Shown piece by piece: positions 39,911 to 52,630 of a stretch of DNA of 64,000 nucleotides. Location of the stretch: positions 9,079,501 through 9,143,500 of the forward strand of contig NC_059084.1 in NCBI RefSeq assembly GCF_020497125.1, in the 5' to 3' direction. Every line of letters starts with the position of its first letter. Position 1 is the stretch's first letter. The DNA comes from Mauremys mutica. Lineage: Eukaryota > Chordata > Testudines > Geoemydidae. Below the pieces are notes generated by a model that worked only from the letters and a program-made list of their open reading frames with translations, was not told where the DNA came from and did not search any database. A program made the position numbers and the translations under genes.

Positions 39911-40090
39911 ATGGCCCCCATTGTGACGGCATTCAAGTGCCTCACAATCTTTAATGCATTTATCTTCACAACACTTCTCGGAGGCAGAGTTGTGCTATTA
40001 ACCCCAGTGAGCAGATGGGGTACCAAAAGACTACACGACTTGCCCAACGTCCCACAGGATGTCTGTGGAGGAGACAATAGGAATCAGCAA
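39911..40090 (+). repeat. MIR/L2-like ancient repeat
   Basis: The order CTCACAATCTTTAATGCATTTATC, CACAACACTTCTCGGAGG, AGATGGGGTACC and CTTGCCCAACGTCCCACAGG matches the conserved core of ancient amniote MIR/L2-type repeats (cacaacacccctgtgaggtag, cagatggggaaactgag, cttgcccaaggtcacacag). The ORF here is incidental. Confidence 0.65.
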
Positions 40091-41962
40091 TGGGTCCATG
40101 TGAACTGGTGGGGGAGGAAAGTGTTTAACTATTAGTGTGGATAGATTAAACAATAACATTTTAAACACTATTTGAGAAAGCATTCAAGAGATTCCGCACT
40201 GTTTGCAGCAGTTCAATGGGACCACTGCTTAGCAGCATGGCCAGCAACAGGTCACTTGGCTAATATAGATGTAGCTTTATGGTAACCATGTCTTCTTGAG
40301 ACTAGAAGATGTTGATGTCAGTGACTTGGACATCCAAAAAACCCATGTATTATAAAGGTTAACATAAAATCCCAAATTTGTCCCGATATTGTCCCAGACA
40401 TAACTAAACCCCATCTCAGCATACCAGGAAAAAAAATGCTGCAAACAGAACTTTCTTCACTAGAATTTGCTGTTTCATTTCATTCTTCTCCTAAATATCA
40501 CCTAGTCGGGCATGACTACTTTGAAGCAGTGCAATTCTTGAAATAGTCAAATTACAGAAAAAAAGGAAAAGCTGAGTCTGTGGTTAAAAAAGCAAAGTCA
40601 TTCAGATAAGGATCAGTTGCTTTGAATTTGAGCAAAATTGATTTTACTTAGATTTGAAACTCTGATCTGGAAAGTAACATTCATTTAACAATAAAAGAGG
40701 CTTAATCTGCAGGCTCTTAATAAATAATCTGGTCTCATTAAATTGATATACAATTTTCATATTAGGTCTATGAGCTGAAGCATAATGTGCAATATGGATA
40801 AAATGCAATGGCAGCCTCCATCCTGAAATAGTCAGTGAATCAATGTATTGGCCCCAGCCTTGGGTCTTCCCTTGAATTCCCTACTTGTGTGGTGCATTCT
40901 GACTTGCAACAAATCCCAGGTAAAGATAAATACCTTTATCTTCCAGCATTTCCTGGGTAGGATAGATGGGGAGAACCTTTTTCTGGAAAACCCTGGGCTT
41001 GAAGGAGGAGAGGATCTGCCTATTGGAATGTGCCTTGAAGATTGCAGGAGAAGAAGTGGCCATCCAACTGCCCACCAGTTAGACCAAGAAAGAGGGGGAT
41101 GAACAAACAGTCCCCTTCCCAAAATGTAAAGGTAGAAGACTAGTCAACATGTAGGAAAGAGTCCTGAGGCCCACGGAGCATTCACCTGGTTTCAGGTTTT
41201 AATATAAAACCTTGTAAAATGTATTAGGACGGGGTATGATCTTCTTCAATAATTCTCACTTACGTTTGGATTCTTTTCTGTTCAAATACACTCCAAGTGG
41301 GGAGCATGCAGCCTAGTCCACTAGGAAGGTAAGGTCACAGTAAACCAGATGGGGTATCGGAAACAGAACAGGCAGTAGTGGAATTCCCCACTGAACACAC
41401 TAGGGCAGACTGTGGCTAGTACTGAATAGGGGACCAAGTAGCCCTCCCCTTGCTTCCTGGAAATTCTAGCACCAGACACATCAAGGGGACATAATATGAC
41501 ACGGCAGTAGATGGGGCGATGGCTGTGTACCCGTCTGTACGAATTGATGGCATGGAGGGGGAAAGAGGCTGCACTTCCAGAAGGTGATGTGGAAGTTGCC
41601 TCTAAGGACCCACCCTCAGTGGCACTAAAGGCATTCTACCTGCCTTCAGCTTCATGGGCAGAACATCTCCAGAGACTGACAGTGGGCCAGGACTCCCTCT
41701 TCCCCACTAAGCTTTAGAAGCCAAAAAGCCACCAAGGAGGCCACAATGCACATGAACAACTTCAAATCCCAGGAGTCATTTTGGAGATGCTGCATTCACA
41801 GGGTTTTATTTTTTTTAGTACAAAGCATTCACGACAAGTCTAAAAGCCTCAGCTAAACAATTGTTTCCATTTTTTAAAAAACATTGGTCAAATTCATCTC
41901 TCTCTTTACCCCAAAGAGGCATGGAAGAAACCACTGCTTTAAGTGCCTCCAGCATACCATGT

Positions 41963-42127
41963 TCATAGAATATCAGGGTTGGAAGGGACCTTGGGTGGTC
42001 ATCTAGTCCAACCCCCTGCTCACAGCAGGACCAATCCCCAGATAGATTTTTGCCCTAAGTGGCCCCCTAAAGGATTGAACTCACAACCCTGGGTTTAGCA
42101 GGCCAATGCTCAAACTACTGAGCTATG
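41963..42127 (-). mobile_element. tRNA-headed SINE with CR1-type tail (cryptodire PolIII/SINE)
   Basis: On the minus strand the element starts with a tRNA-like promoter: an A box in ATAGCTCAGTAGTTTGAGC, and a B box in GGGTTGTGAGTTCAATCC. It ends with the CR1-shared 3' sequence (GGTCCCTTCCAACCC to TTCTATG). This pairing of a tRNA(Lys)-related head and a CR1-type tail is the structure described for tortoise PolIII/SINEs. It is non-coding and helps identify the host. Confidence 0.85.
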
Positions 42128-42828
42128 TTGGTAGTTTCCTTTCAGCAATGAGCAGATTCATAAAATTGCCTGCGATAAAAAGTAATTAATCTGAGCCCCT
42201 CAAAACAGGAGGTTATGGCCTGGGGACTCCTATGAAGCCAAGTCCTTTAAATGTTAAACATTTCAGGGGCTATGGAATATTACAGCTGCAATCCTTATCG
42301 CTCTTATTATCTCTCCAGCAGCAGCTAGATGTGACTGATAGTGAACAAAAGAGTTGGGGGGGCGGGAGGCTGTTTTTGAAAGAAAGAACTAATCCAAAGG
42401 ATTTAGGCAAAAATACAGCAACCCCAGTCAAGCCAGAAAATCCTAAAGCAGAGTCAGCTCACAGGTTAGGGAGTGTTGTGATCCAGGGACAACTGTCCTT
42501 TGAGAACTGAAAAGCCAGCACTGTTAAGTAAACGGTAGGAGCATGTCCCTTGCAATACCTTATCCAGTTGAACTGGAAATTTAGGGGCAGGGACCCATGC
42601 AAGACCCAAGCATTAGTTTTCAGCCAGACTGACTGGCTCACTGATGTCTAAACCAGGCAATTGGGCACTGGGAATGAATATAAATTAAATTCAGACTGGA
42701 CTAAAGTGACTGACAGTAGAATGGACTTCAGTGAACTAAATTAAATTCGGAGTAATAGGAAAGATATGTATGTCACCTATTCACGTTCAGAGCATAAAAT
42801 TATAAAAGCCTTGTAAACTCTAAGAGTA

Positions 42829-43072
42829 CGTCTACAGTACACCGGAGCTGGAGGGTAATTTCCAGCTCAAGCAGACATGTTAGAAGTAGAAGCGTAGCCA
42901 CAGCAGTGCAAGCGGCAGAAGGGGCTAGCTGCCTGAGTACTCACGTGGGGTCAGACAGGATAGTATCTGGGGCAGCTAGCCCCTCCTGCTGCCATCAGTA
43001 AGAGCAAATGTGTGTATGTCTATCCAAGCTCCAAATTCCACCTCTAGCTCCAGTTTACACCCACCCTAAGAC
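42829..43072. mobile_element. Palindromic MITE (TACGTCTACA type)
   Basis: Inverted segments: AGGGGCTAGCTGCC / GGCAGCTAGCCCCT and GGAGGGTAATTTCCAGCTC / GCTCCAAATTCCACCTC. Starts near GAGTACGTCTACAG and ends near GTTTACACCCACC. Non-coding. Confidence 0.6.
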
Positions 43073-43534
43073 AATGGAGCAGAAATGATTGAGTTTTGAC
43101 AAGAACGTCTTCATCAATGTTTGTCGTGTAACAAGGCCACCAGACATTTAAACACACACTCCCTCTCACTATGCCCAGTAAACCCTTAGGCATATACTCG
43201 TTGCTATATATTTCACCCCAAGAATACTGTTCTGTTCCATCCAGGTTCTTATACCATCAGTATCTTAGCTCCTTCCAGTGGCGCATTTAGCACCATGTCT
43301 AACATTTGCTGTGTGAGGCTGTTTCCCCTTCCCCCCCCATACCCTTTCCCCCAGAGGAGAAATGTGTCTGCTCTGCCTTATGCAGCTGGGTGAGAAGTGG
43401 TTCTCTCACTCACAGAAAATTTAAGAGTTCAAAATTATTCCTCATTCCACACCGGGAAAAAACTGAGGTTACCTTTCAACATTTTTTATGAAAAACAAGA
43501 GAGAGCCAGAAAGACAGACAAACCCTCGAACAGC

Positions 43535-43680
43535 TAATAATGGTTAATGCTCACCTGGGAAGTGGGAGTCTCAGCTTCAAATCCCGGCATCACTTACACA
43601 ACAGGTGAGTGATCTAACCAATGGATTATGAGACCCCTCACCCCATGCCAGAATAGACAAAAGCCTGATAATTAGGGGAA
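43535..43680 (-). repeat. tRNA-derived SINE fragment
   Basis: The minus strand carries ATAATCCATTGGTTAGATCAC (A-box region) and GATTTGAAGCTGAGAC (B-box region), matching the tRNA-like modules at 63373-63610. It shows no full tRNA fold, so it is not a tRNA gene. Confidence 0.5.
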
Positions 43681-44274
43681 ACCCCTGGCATGTGGAAGAT
43701 GCAAGTTCCCTGCCTTGAATCAAGCAGAGCTGGGTCTTGAACCTGGATCTCGCACTTTGTTCATGAGTGCCCTGACTAGCCACATGTTTTGCCCTGGTGA
43801 AATGCTAACTGAAACTTGATTCGTTGTCATAGAAATGTTTTCATTTTGACAAACTGGCATTGTGTGTCAAAAAATTCTCAACCAATTCTAGTAGCGTTTT
43901 GTTTTGGTAGGGTTTTGTTTTGTGTACAAGCACTAGAGTACCCACCTTCTCTTCCCCATATCTATTATATACACAGGAGCTTGGAGCAAGCACATTACAG
44001 GCTGGTCTGAAATGTGACCTGGAAATTTTTTAACTGGGAATTTGCTCATTTTTGCTTTTTACTATTACTTAAAGGAGGCCTGATGGGTTTGTTATGTTTT
44101 CTCTCTCTTGCTTGTTTTACACCTTGAAAATATCAGGAATGTGAATTCTGATCTTCCCTGGTTTAGCAGAAGACATCTGGGGGTGGGGGTGGCTTAGAGA
44201 TGTTTATTAGGAGCTCTTAAACCTTAAATGAGTGTGTGAAGAGTAAGAGTCTTTAAGAAAAACACACTTTATCC

Positions 44275-44460
44275 AAAATTTTAATTAGGCCAGGCCTGCA
44301 CACAGATTTTGTATTGGTTTAAATTATTTCAGGTAGCGGTGTGGTTTTAAAAACAAATCAAAATAATTATACCAGTCAAAGGCCTGGTATGGATCCAGTT
44401 ATACTGGTCTTGTAGTGGTACAGCTTATTCCTCTTCCCGCATGGATATAAGCAAGACCTG
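44275..44460. mobile_element. Palindromic MITE (TATACCAG / CTGGTATA type)
   Basis: Contains GGCCTGCACACAG at the left, ATTATACCAGTCAAAGGCC and TATACTGGTCTTG. Related in motif to 60405-60640. Boundaries are approximate. Confidence 0.45.
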
Positions 44461-44466
44461 TATAAG

Positions 44467-44768
44467 GCGACGTCTACACGTACAGCGCTACTGCAGCACA
44501 GCCGCACCAATCCAGGTGCATCGCTGCAGCGTGTCTAGTGAAGATGTGCTACACCAACGGGAGAGAGCTCTCACCCACGGGCATACAAAGAACACCTCCG
44601 TGAGTGGCAGAAGCTGTGTCGGGGGAGAGAAGCTCTCCCGTCGACATAGCACTGTGTACACGAGCATTTGTGTCGATGTACCTTATGCAGTTCACAGGAG
44701 TGGTCTATTCATGCCGCTGAGCGACATAAATTATACTGACATAGGCTGTAATGTAGACAGTCTAAGCA
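44467..44768. mobile_element. Palindromic MITE (CGTCTACA / TGTAGACA termini)
   Basis: Left end GGCGACGTCTACACG, right end TGTAATGTAGACAGTC. The interior has GGGAGAGAGCTCTC, and a GGGGGAGAGAAGCTCTCCCG hairpin followed by TCGACATAGC. It belongs to the same broad family as 8255-8482. A 124-codon ORF across it is incidental. Confidence 0.6.
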
Positions 44769-45769
44769 CTCTTTTTTTTTTAACCAATGTAAGTATGGGA
44801 TTTATACCACTTTAACTGTGCCAAAATAGGTAAAGCACTGCCACTGTGGTGTGTGGACAGGACATAAGTCATTGAAGTTAACTAGATGTGAACAACAACA
44901 AACAGAAAGGAGTTTTAAACAGTCTCACTAAAAATCCTGTTCTTTCTCAATTGCTCCGCTTTCAGCCTCCTGACTCTTGTGAGAACCACACATGGCAGAC
45001 ACTAGTCGTGAAACTTATCGTGCTTCTGGGAGGTGTTCAGATGCTACCGGGGTGCAGGCTGTGTAAGAACCTAAATAGACTAGAATTGTGATGTCATCAT
45101 TCCACTAGTTCCCGAGGCATCAGAGTCTTCACAGTGCAGACAATGCCTGAATTTTTAATGTAAAAACCCAGATGTTTAAAAAAAAAAAAAAAGGCAGCAG
45201 CACAATTCAACCTTTCAGACTTTATAAAGAAGCATAAAAAAGGGCACCAGACCAATTTGTTAATTTACTTTTGCAAGTCACCTTTCAATGACACAGCCCA
45301 CTATTACCAGCACCCTACTCGCTACCCACGCTTCCTGCTCTATCAGGCTAAAAGATTACCACCCCAATACACCTGACCCCCCACTATCCCAGGGATCAAA
45401 CCCCTATGGTTGCTCCTGAACTCAGCCTCCAGGGTAGCAGTGCATCTCAGTGCCGCCAAACCCTCCGGATAGATGTTCTCACCAGTTTAAGTTAACATTA
45501 ATTATTAACAAAGCAGAGAAAAAGATACCAGCACAGTAATTGTCCTCTGCTACACTGCAGCTTTGAGATGGTTCAGTTTTAGCCTAAGGAAAAATACTTT
45601 AACCATCCTATTTTAGACATTACCATGCATCAGTGATCATGACTGTAAGTTTATTATCCTGAAAACAAAAACAACAGACAAAAATATATATGATTACATC
45701 TAAACAACTCGTAAAAAAAAAAGAGGAAGGAGCAGCATTTCTAAGGGAACCACTGGCTTTACAGATCAC

Positions 45770-46420
45770 ATCAGCTAATACCCCATATTAAGCTACGGCA
45801 TTTGCAATGGGGTGCCATATAGAGTATTTGCAGCCCTATTGGGGAAAACTATTTAAAGCCTAATTAGCATGAAATTTTTAGAATGCAAATGCTTTTCATT
45901 TAGACATAAAACAAAATGCCATGGCATTTCTTCCATCCATTTATCATAAACATGTTAATTACTGTGTAACAAATAATTCCTGCTGGAATCCATGTGTTTT
46001 GAGGAAGTCAGAGAGCTGACTCAGGCAAATAAGATGAGCCACAAAGTAGTAGTTAATATCTTATGACATACTGATAATAAAACAAGGACTCTGTTAAAGC
46101 TTTTGTTGTCAAATTAAGGCTAAGCTATTTCCATTGGAATAACTCAATTATAAGTAGTCATTATCTAATTAACTTTATTCAACCCAGGAATGCTAGGAGC
46201 ACTTTTATTTTGATACATGTATTCATAACATATATATTTGTGGGTCATGCACTACAAAGCTTACCATGTAAATGCTGTATTTATCATCTCACTGTTTTTA
46301 AGTAGCCTGGAATAGGCTTCATTTATTAACACTGAATCTTATTAAAGTTGGCTGAAATTCATTCCCGTCCTGAGGTCCAGCACAAGGCCTATTGGACCAC
46401 ATAAATCCTTTGGGGGTAAA
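45770..46420. promoter_or_regulatory. Candidate conserved noncoding enhancer in CDH4 intron 2
   Basis: About 650 bp of repeat-free sequence. It has GCCTAATTAGCATG (45858-45871), GAATGCAAATGC (octamer-type, near 45890), CATGTTAATTACTG near 45951, TAGTTAATATC and TCTAATTAACTTT. The dense paired POU/homeodomain cores are typical of developmental enhancers. No coding potential. Inferred from composition only. Confidence 0.25.
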
Positions 46421-47221
46421 TCCTCAGCTGGTGTAAATTGTCAGAGCTCCAGGGAAGTCAAGTGCAAACTACATCAGTTGATAATCTACCCCCTGGGAAT
46501 AAGTAGAATTTGTGTTGGTCGTCACAGAAGTACATTTCATGTTTTGAAAGTCACTTGAAAAGAAAAAAAAAACCTTTCTTTTCCTCCCCTGAATCCCCAA
46601 AAATCTTGGCAGGCCAAAATCTACATGCCTTTCTCACACAAACAGTCCCACTGAGCCTGAAGAGAAATTGCTGAATACTGTTGACAAGATGGTGGTAACT
46701 GGCAGAAAAGCTTTGCTTGGCTAGATAGTGTGAAATAGTACATATGCCAATCCATCAAACACATTAATATAAGCAACATGAACCCATTTTTGGGCTGAAC
46801 TATTGTGGAATACTTCACCCAGATGGAAAGAAAGAGGTAAACATTTTATGTTGCAGACACAGAGTGTTAGGAAGTAAAATTAAATGAAAACTGGAAAACT
46901 ACCAATTTTGCATGCTTGAGTATATATAAGAACAACATAAGCACAAAGTGGAATTTTATGTAGCAGATTTTTCCCCCCAATTATACAAATTAATTAGATA
47001 TATTTGTTTCTCTATGATAAACAGCAGCATGTATTTGAGTGTACAATTCCAAAGGTGTAAAGAAGACACTTTAACTATTGGCAAACACAATATTTGCACT
47101 TTTTTCTCTCTCCTACAGTTGACAAAATGTTCTGCAACTGACATAACACCTGGCAATGTTACATGGCACACATTTTACATATGATGTGTATATATGTTTA
47201 CATATATATTTAAATAACATA

Positions 47222-47320
47222 TTGAGGGCCAATTCTCCTCCAAGTCAATGGAAGTTTTACCATGACTGCAGTGGGAGCTCAACTGGACTCTAACGGACAA
47301 AACCAGGGTTCATTCTATAC
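47222..47320. repeat. Short palindromic MITE half
   Basis: GAGGGCCAATTCTCC, AAGTCAATGGAAG and TGCAGTGGGAGC mark a decayed member of the gggccagattctcc/aagtcaatgg repeats. A similar half lies at 46410-46500. Confidence 0.45.
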
Positions 47321-48329
47321 ATGTTTTTATTCAACTCAACTAGACTGACTGTGTAAATATAATTTCATATTTATTTAGAGATGATATCTGTTATTGAAAT
47401 GAAATGACAGCTACTCCATTGGCTTAGCTGGCAATAGCTTTGCACTCTTCTAAACAGACCTTCTGCACCATCTCTGTTGTCCACCTACACGATACGCAGC
47501 ACAATCCATCAACAGCCAAATTGTCATAAATACTCCTCCAAAGTAGCAGACTAATGACATTATTATTTAGTAAGATGAAAAGTAGAGAGAAATATTTGGA
47601 AAACACTGTAATGTTCCCATAGCCAAAGGGTCAAAATCTAAATGCTCAGCTCACAGACTGATCAGCAAAATCCTACAGTTTTGGTAGCAGGGGAAAAAAA
47701 GAAAAAAAGGATTTTAACTATGTAAACACCTGGTGGCATTTCTCTATTACTTTGTGCCTTATGGTATTCCTGGATTTGCCTATGTGACGTTTCTGTATAG
47801 TTATCCTTCAAATTAAAAATAATAAAGTTTTTTTAAAAATCTGCTAATTGATGCCAGGGTCAGCCAGGTAAATTCCAGCACAGCGGAACTAAGACAACTA
47901 GGCTGAAAAACCAAACTGATTGCCAGACCATGGAGAGAGAAAAGGGTTATATCACTGAAGCAAAATGCTCAGTTCCAGATGATGAAGCCAGAAAGAGAAT
48001 TACAGCTATCCCGTATCTCTACTGAATCCAAGTGGTAGAGCTATTTGCGGGGGTGGGGGGAGGGAATAGAAGAGGACATAATTCCCACCATACTGGGAAA
48101 AGACCACAAAAGTGAGATCATAAACTTGTAAGAAAGTTTACAAATCTATTCAGTATAAATCTATTCAGTATAAAATCCCTGTGTGCTGTTTAGCCCTTTT
48201 CAATGTATCGTGATTACAAAACTCCTATATAGCATCTGTTAGAGATTACCAGTGTACAGAGGTGTCATATTTTGTCTTAAAAAAATTGCCACAGCAGTAA
48301 AACAAGGATACATTCCCTATATCATGCAA

Positions 48330-48640
48330 ATATAAAGTTTAATTATTTTTAACTTGAAAGGGAAACAGATCAATACACAGGATAATCTATTGTCATTTGG
48401 ATTATGAAGATGTTTTAGAGTTTACAATCACAAAAGTGGTTATAATCCTGCAATTACTATCAAGCTAATCGGTAGTTTCTTCCTGCTTGTGTTTTCATGT
48501 TGTCAGTGGGGCAGTAATGAAAATGAATGCCACATTTGTGAACAGAATGTCTGTAGGCTTGTTTACCACATTTCCAACAACAACGTCTGCTTTATCATGC
48601 ATTTCAAAGTAGGGATAATTTAAGGATCTTTGAATTTCAT
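48330..48640. promoter_or_regulatory. Candidate conserved noncoding element near exon 2
   Basis: Repeat-free sequence 0.4-0.7 kb downstream of the exon 2 donor, with TTATTTTTAACTTG, GGATAATCTATTGTCATTTGG (Sox/OTX-type cores), TATAATCCTG and CAAGCTAATCGG. No ORF. Candidate only. Confidence 0.2.
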
Positions 48641-48994
48641 ACATAAAAATACTCTGTAAAAAACAAATCTAAAGCTTCTTCAAAATGATGGGGGAGTGAG
48701 AGATAAAGATGTGAAAAGGATGACATCCAATAATTCACCTGAGTCAGACAATATGTGGACATGGAATGATTCATCTAATTCACAAACTACTACTCTCAGG
48801 TAAATCACTTCATGCTTCATCCTCCTACAAACATTATTCTATGGATATTCTAATTTCACCAGCAAAACCAGAAAATTCTGGCCTTTTGCCTCTCAGATCT
48901 CTAAGCGCCTCTCCCCCGCAAAGGAAAGAAAAAAAAAAGAATGAGCATAAAAGATTTTCACTACAGCACCTAGGAATCATTTCATTCCACTTAC

Positions 48995-49106
48995 CTTTGA
49001 GTAACTTCTGCCCTTCCATGATATTTTGCGAAATCAAAGCTGTGTAATCTTCTTCTGAAAAGCCAGGCTTGCAAGTGGGTCTGACTGTAAGATCCCCATT
49101 GTGCGC
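48995..49106 (-). CDS. CDH4: CDH4 (R-cadherin) exon 2, start of cadherin prodomain
   Basis: This 112-nt internal exon encodes 37 residues plus one base. It begins AHNGDL, contains a TCKPGF cysteine segment, then [12 protein letters not shown] and ends EGQKLLK. This matches the N-terminal prodomain of R-cadherin, which keeps the protein inactive until furin-type cleavage. N-cadherin has a recognisably different version. The acceptor is a pyrimidine-rich tract ending TTCTCTGCAG just above 49106. The donor is GTAAGT at 48994-48989. The entering phase is 0, matching exon 1, and the exit phase is 1, so the next codon is split with exon 3, which is not in the window. There are no stops or frameshifts. 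Downstream lies the very long intron 2, usual for classical cadherins. The remaining prodomain, the EC repeats, the membrane segment and the catenin-binding tail must lie beyond the left edge. Confidence 0.93.
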
Positions 49107-51891
49107 CTGCAGAGAACAACCAAAGGGAAACAAACAACATGACTTGTGTTTGTTATGATATTGTTGTTCAGGTGTTGAGGAGCAGGGGAACCTGAACAAC
49201 AAAGCAATGTGCAATAAAAGATGGATCCGGTGAACCTGACAAGGAGTCTATAGGAGTGGATCCAGACCGTATTAGAAAAATTAAGCTGAACAGAAAATAG
49301 TGGCATGAAATACAGTAAGGAATCGTTATTCATAGGAAGCCTGGTTTACTGGGTATGATTAAAAGCGGTGGAGAAGACGATCAGCAATTCATCAATGACA
49401 ACAGTGCTCCTATATTGCAGGCATCCTTTGCCCTGATCTTGCAACCTTAAAAATCAGTGGGAGTTTTGCTGTCCTTAAGGAGGATCGGGGCCCCACACTA
49501 TCGGGCTGGAATGTGATTAAAAATAATTCAGCGAGACCTGGGAAGAGCAGCACCCGTCTGAATTTGACAGTTACCCTGCCCACCAACTCCACCCCATCCC
49601 CCGAAAGGCTCTTGAAGTTCCAGCGAAGCTACAGTGCGCGGCTGCTCTGCATTTGAGACGTTGAGCACCGGGCACCTCGCCTAGCAAATCAGGGCCGAAC
49701 TGCTGAGCAATAACCAGCTGGCAGGGAGCGAGGGTGCACGCAAGCCTGAAACACAAGCACATGCACAGGCAGGTTAATCGAGAACAGACCCCCTAAGGAT
49801 GACCCCACACCTGCTGCCCCGAGCCAAGGCAGCCTATTAGCATTGCGCAGCCCCCCACCTGCCTGCCTTAAAGGGAAAGCTTGGCTGCTGCAAGCAACTT
49901 TCTCGTCCCTTCACTCCTCTTTGCAGAGCGAAGGACTGGGCTCCAGACGCGGTGCTCCCCGCATTACCCCGAACCTAGGGCAGGGAAGGGGGCTATGTGA
50001 TGCCCTCGGACTGCTGGATAACTGCCCCTGCTCAGCTTCGGCCACAGCATCAAGCATCGGCCGGGACAACTCCCCCCTAAAGCTCCTTGTCTGGGAATAA
50101 ATGCTGGTGGCAAGGGACGGTCTGAAGCTCTGGGGCAAAGAAAAGCTCTCTCCCGAGCATTAGCTAATGGATACGGATTTCACATGGTAAGAACCCAGTG
50201 GGCTCTCGGCTCTCACTGATCAGGGCTACAGACCAACTAATCAGATACCCAGAGAACGTGTAACTTTTAACCCAGGGAGGGTTTCCATCCAAACACAGAC
50301 ACACCATCCCACGCAGACAGAGCCCCTCAAGCCAGGAAATGAGATCAGCTGCACTCAGGTGGATTTTAAAATAATTATGAACTGAGAGAAAGCTGCATTG
50401 AAAAAGAAGGGGGGGGACACACCCGGCTTGTCCTTTCAGATGAGCTTACTAAGCAGAAAGAAAAGCCAATGTAATCTCTGCTAGAAATCACGCTTGGGAG
50501 ACAGATGCCAGCTCCTGTCTGGGAAGTGCAAGAAAGCAGCAGCTCTGTGGACTCTGACGGTCTCCGGCAAGATGTTGCAATTAGGAAACATTTCAAAGGG
50601 GCTGACTGAAGTGAAGAGAGAATAGCTTTTGAATTTAAAATCGCCCAGTTGTTAGAAGTGTGCCCGCTAGTGCCGCTGCAGTGGGGAGTACGCCAGTGTC
50701 CTCCCTTCCTCTTCCCCACCCCCTGGGCTGATAACTGGGACATGATGGACATTTCCCACAGATTGAACTTGGCACACAGGCGCTCAGCCTGAAATATAAG
50801 CAATGCCACTGGCTTCTAGAACCAGCCCGACCCCACACCAACAACATTGTCCAGGCAACATTGTAAGAACGCATCCATGGGATCGATAGATGGTTTATAT
50901 ATTATATAGTCTGGGGGGTTCGTTTGTTTTGTCTATTTGATAGGATTGCATTAAAAAATTGAAAACAAAAACTTTTCAAGCCATTAGCCCGAAGGACACC
51001 CCAGGCCCAGTTAAAATATACCGTAAATGACACCGCCGGCATAGGGAGGTTTTAAAAACAGCTCCCGTGCAGGCAAAGGAACGACTCGTGAGGATTTGTA
51101 CTCCGGAGCCACAACATTCAATTCGGAAGGCTCCATTACAGAGTCTACTGCAAATCATGTGCATTAAAAATGCTACGGAGTACGAGTACCCCGAGAAGTG
51201 AGCTCTGTGCTGCAGATCCGGAGCACAGAATGAAGCCTGTTTCACAACACGGCGCCCATCATGACAGTAACGCGCACACAAGCCACGAAAGTTTATTCGT
51301 AGGAAATGCACGTTAAATCGTGTACAAGTTGTGTCAACCCCCCCCGCCCCCCAACAGCTCCACTGACAGGAGCCCTTTAATGACACCAAATGGGAGATGT
51401 GGAATTAAGCGAAGTACGCCATAAAAATGGCACACCGCAAACGCGGTAAGGCAGCGGACATCGCTCCAGCGAAGCCGCGGAACTCCGAAGTTAAAGGATG
51501 CGGCTCCACGCCGCGGTTAGCCCACCCGGCTGTGCCTGGTCCTCTCTCTGCCGCTGAGCACTGCGAGCCTTTTACTCTCTCAGGAGTCGCTGCAACACCC
51601 AGGCACACACCGTGAGGGGGAGATGCCGGGGGTCAAGCGCCCCTTTGAGCCTCAATTCTGAAGTTCCCGCATTTGGTCGCCTGACAACAGAGCCGTCCCC
51701 TTATTGCAAAATTAAAGCAACACTCCCCCTCCCCCGGAGAAGAACTGGCCGCACTGAGCTGTAAGTGATGGGGATCTGCGTCTCGGCTGGCCCGAGGGGT
51801 GCCGCGTTACCCCTCTGCCAGACACGTTAGTTTCCATGTAGTCTCTCCCTAGAGGTTTTGTCTGCCAGTGCCGATGAATGGCTCGGGAGAG

Positions 51892-52001
<110 letters not shown>

Positions 52002-52224
52002 GCTCCGGCACGAGACACACAGACCTGACATTGTTGCACACACACACACTCTGCAACAAGCGAGGAAATAACGCAGGTGCCGCCACTGGCTCCGAACATG
52101 AGCGGAACCCCCCCCCACACACACACACAATCACACACAGAGACGTGTGGGATTCTCTAGCTGCAGGCAGCTCTGTGCCTGGATAGCCAGACGCTCATCT
52201 CCCCAGCTGTATGCAGATAGATAG

Positions 52225-52227
<3 letters not shown>

Positions 52228-52264
<37 letters not shown>
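52228..52264. repeat. (GT)n/(CA)n microsatellite, about 18 units, near exon 1 donor
   Basis: A second pure TG run, (CA)n in the transcript, begins about 120 nt inside intron 1. A short GATA-type run (GATAGATAGATA) adjoins it at 52216-52227. Confidence 0.97.
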
Positions 52265-52268
<4 letters not shown>

Positions 52269-52388
52269 CCACAGGCTCCCCCCGCCCCCCATGGCACAAG
52301 GAGGCGAGCCCACCCCGGGGCGAGCCCCCGCTCCCCAGCTGCACCCCCTGGGCCACTCGGCGGCGCGGGAGCCGGGCACCCAACTTAC

Positions 52389-52448
52389 CCTCGCCGAGCC
52401 GCAGAAGGGAAGCAGCAGCAGAAGTAGCATTCCGGAGCCAATGGTCAT
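52389..52448 (-). CDS. CDH4: CDH4 (R-cadherin) exon 1, signal peptide
   Basis: This is the first coding exon of a classical cadherin, a calcium-dependent homophilic adhesion protein of the plasma membrane. It reads from an ATG at 52448-52446 for exactly 20 codons and ends with Arg, followed directly by a perfect GTAAGT donor (52388-52383 on the minus strand). The peptide starts MTIGSGM, then has a run of six leucines and a short Pro-Phe-Cys-Gly-Ser-Ala tail, a typical signal peptide. It closely resembles the known CDH4 leader, and the exon 2 product resembles CDH4 more than CDH2. The ATG has G at -3. Met7 is a possible weaker start. The intron is phase 0, so the exon joins in frame to exon 2. 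The exon lies in a CpG-rich promoter region. Translated ORFs that run past the donor into CA-repeat sequence are artefacts. Seen: ATG, hydrophobic leader, donor. Known: similarity to CDH4. Inferred: orthology. Confidence 0.9.
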
Positions 52449-52630
52449 TTCCCCGGCTGCGCTCGGACTCCGGGCTGGCGCGCCCCGCTCGCCGCTCGCC
52501 CAGCGCCCGGGCTGCCTCCCTCCAGCCTGCCCGGGCCAGTCCCAGCGCCCCTGCCTCGCTTCCCCCGTCCCCCCTGCCGCTCGCCCGCTCTGAACGGCAG
52601 GTGAAGCGCGCTCGGTGCAGCGCTGCCGAG

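Larger units (their letters stand above)
1..48994 (-). other. CDH4: CDH4 intron 2 (partial, extends beyond the window)
   Basis: At least 48,994 bp of intron follow the exon 2 donor, and no sequence resembling cadherin exon 3 was found. A very long intron 2 is characteristic of classical cadherin genes. It is a mosaic of old transposons (listed separately) and unassigned AT-rich sequence. Stretches where nothing specific was recognised include 1-720, 3610-5050, 5170-7010, 7270-8250, 13100-14170, 14830-15700, 32365-35190, 35300-37590, 40100-41940 and 46510-47210. ORFs in these stretches are short, lack coherent domains and are not supported as genes. Confidence 0.8.
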
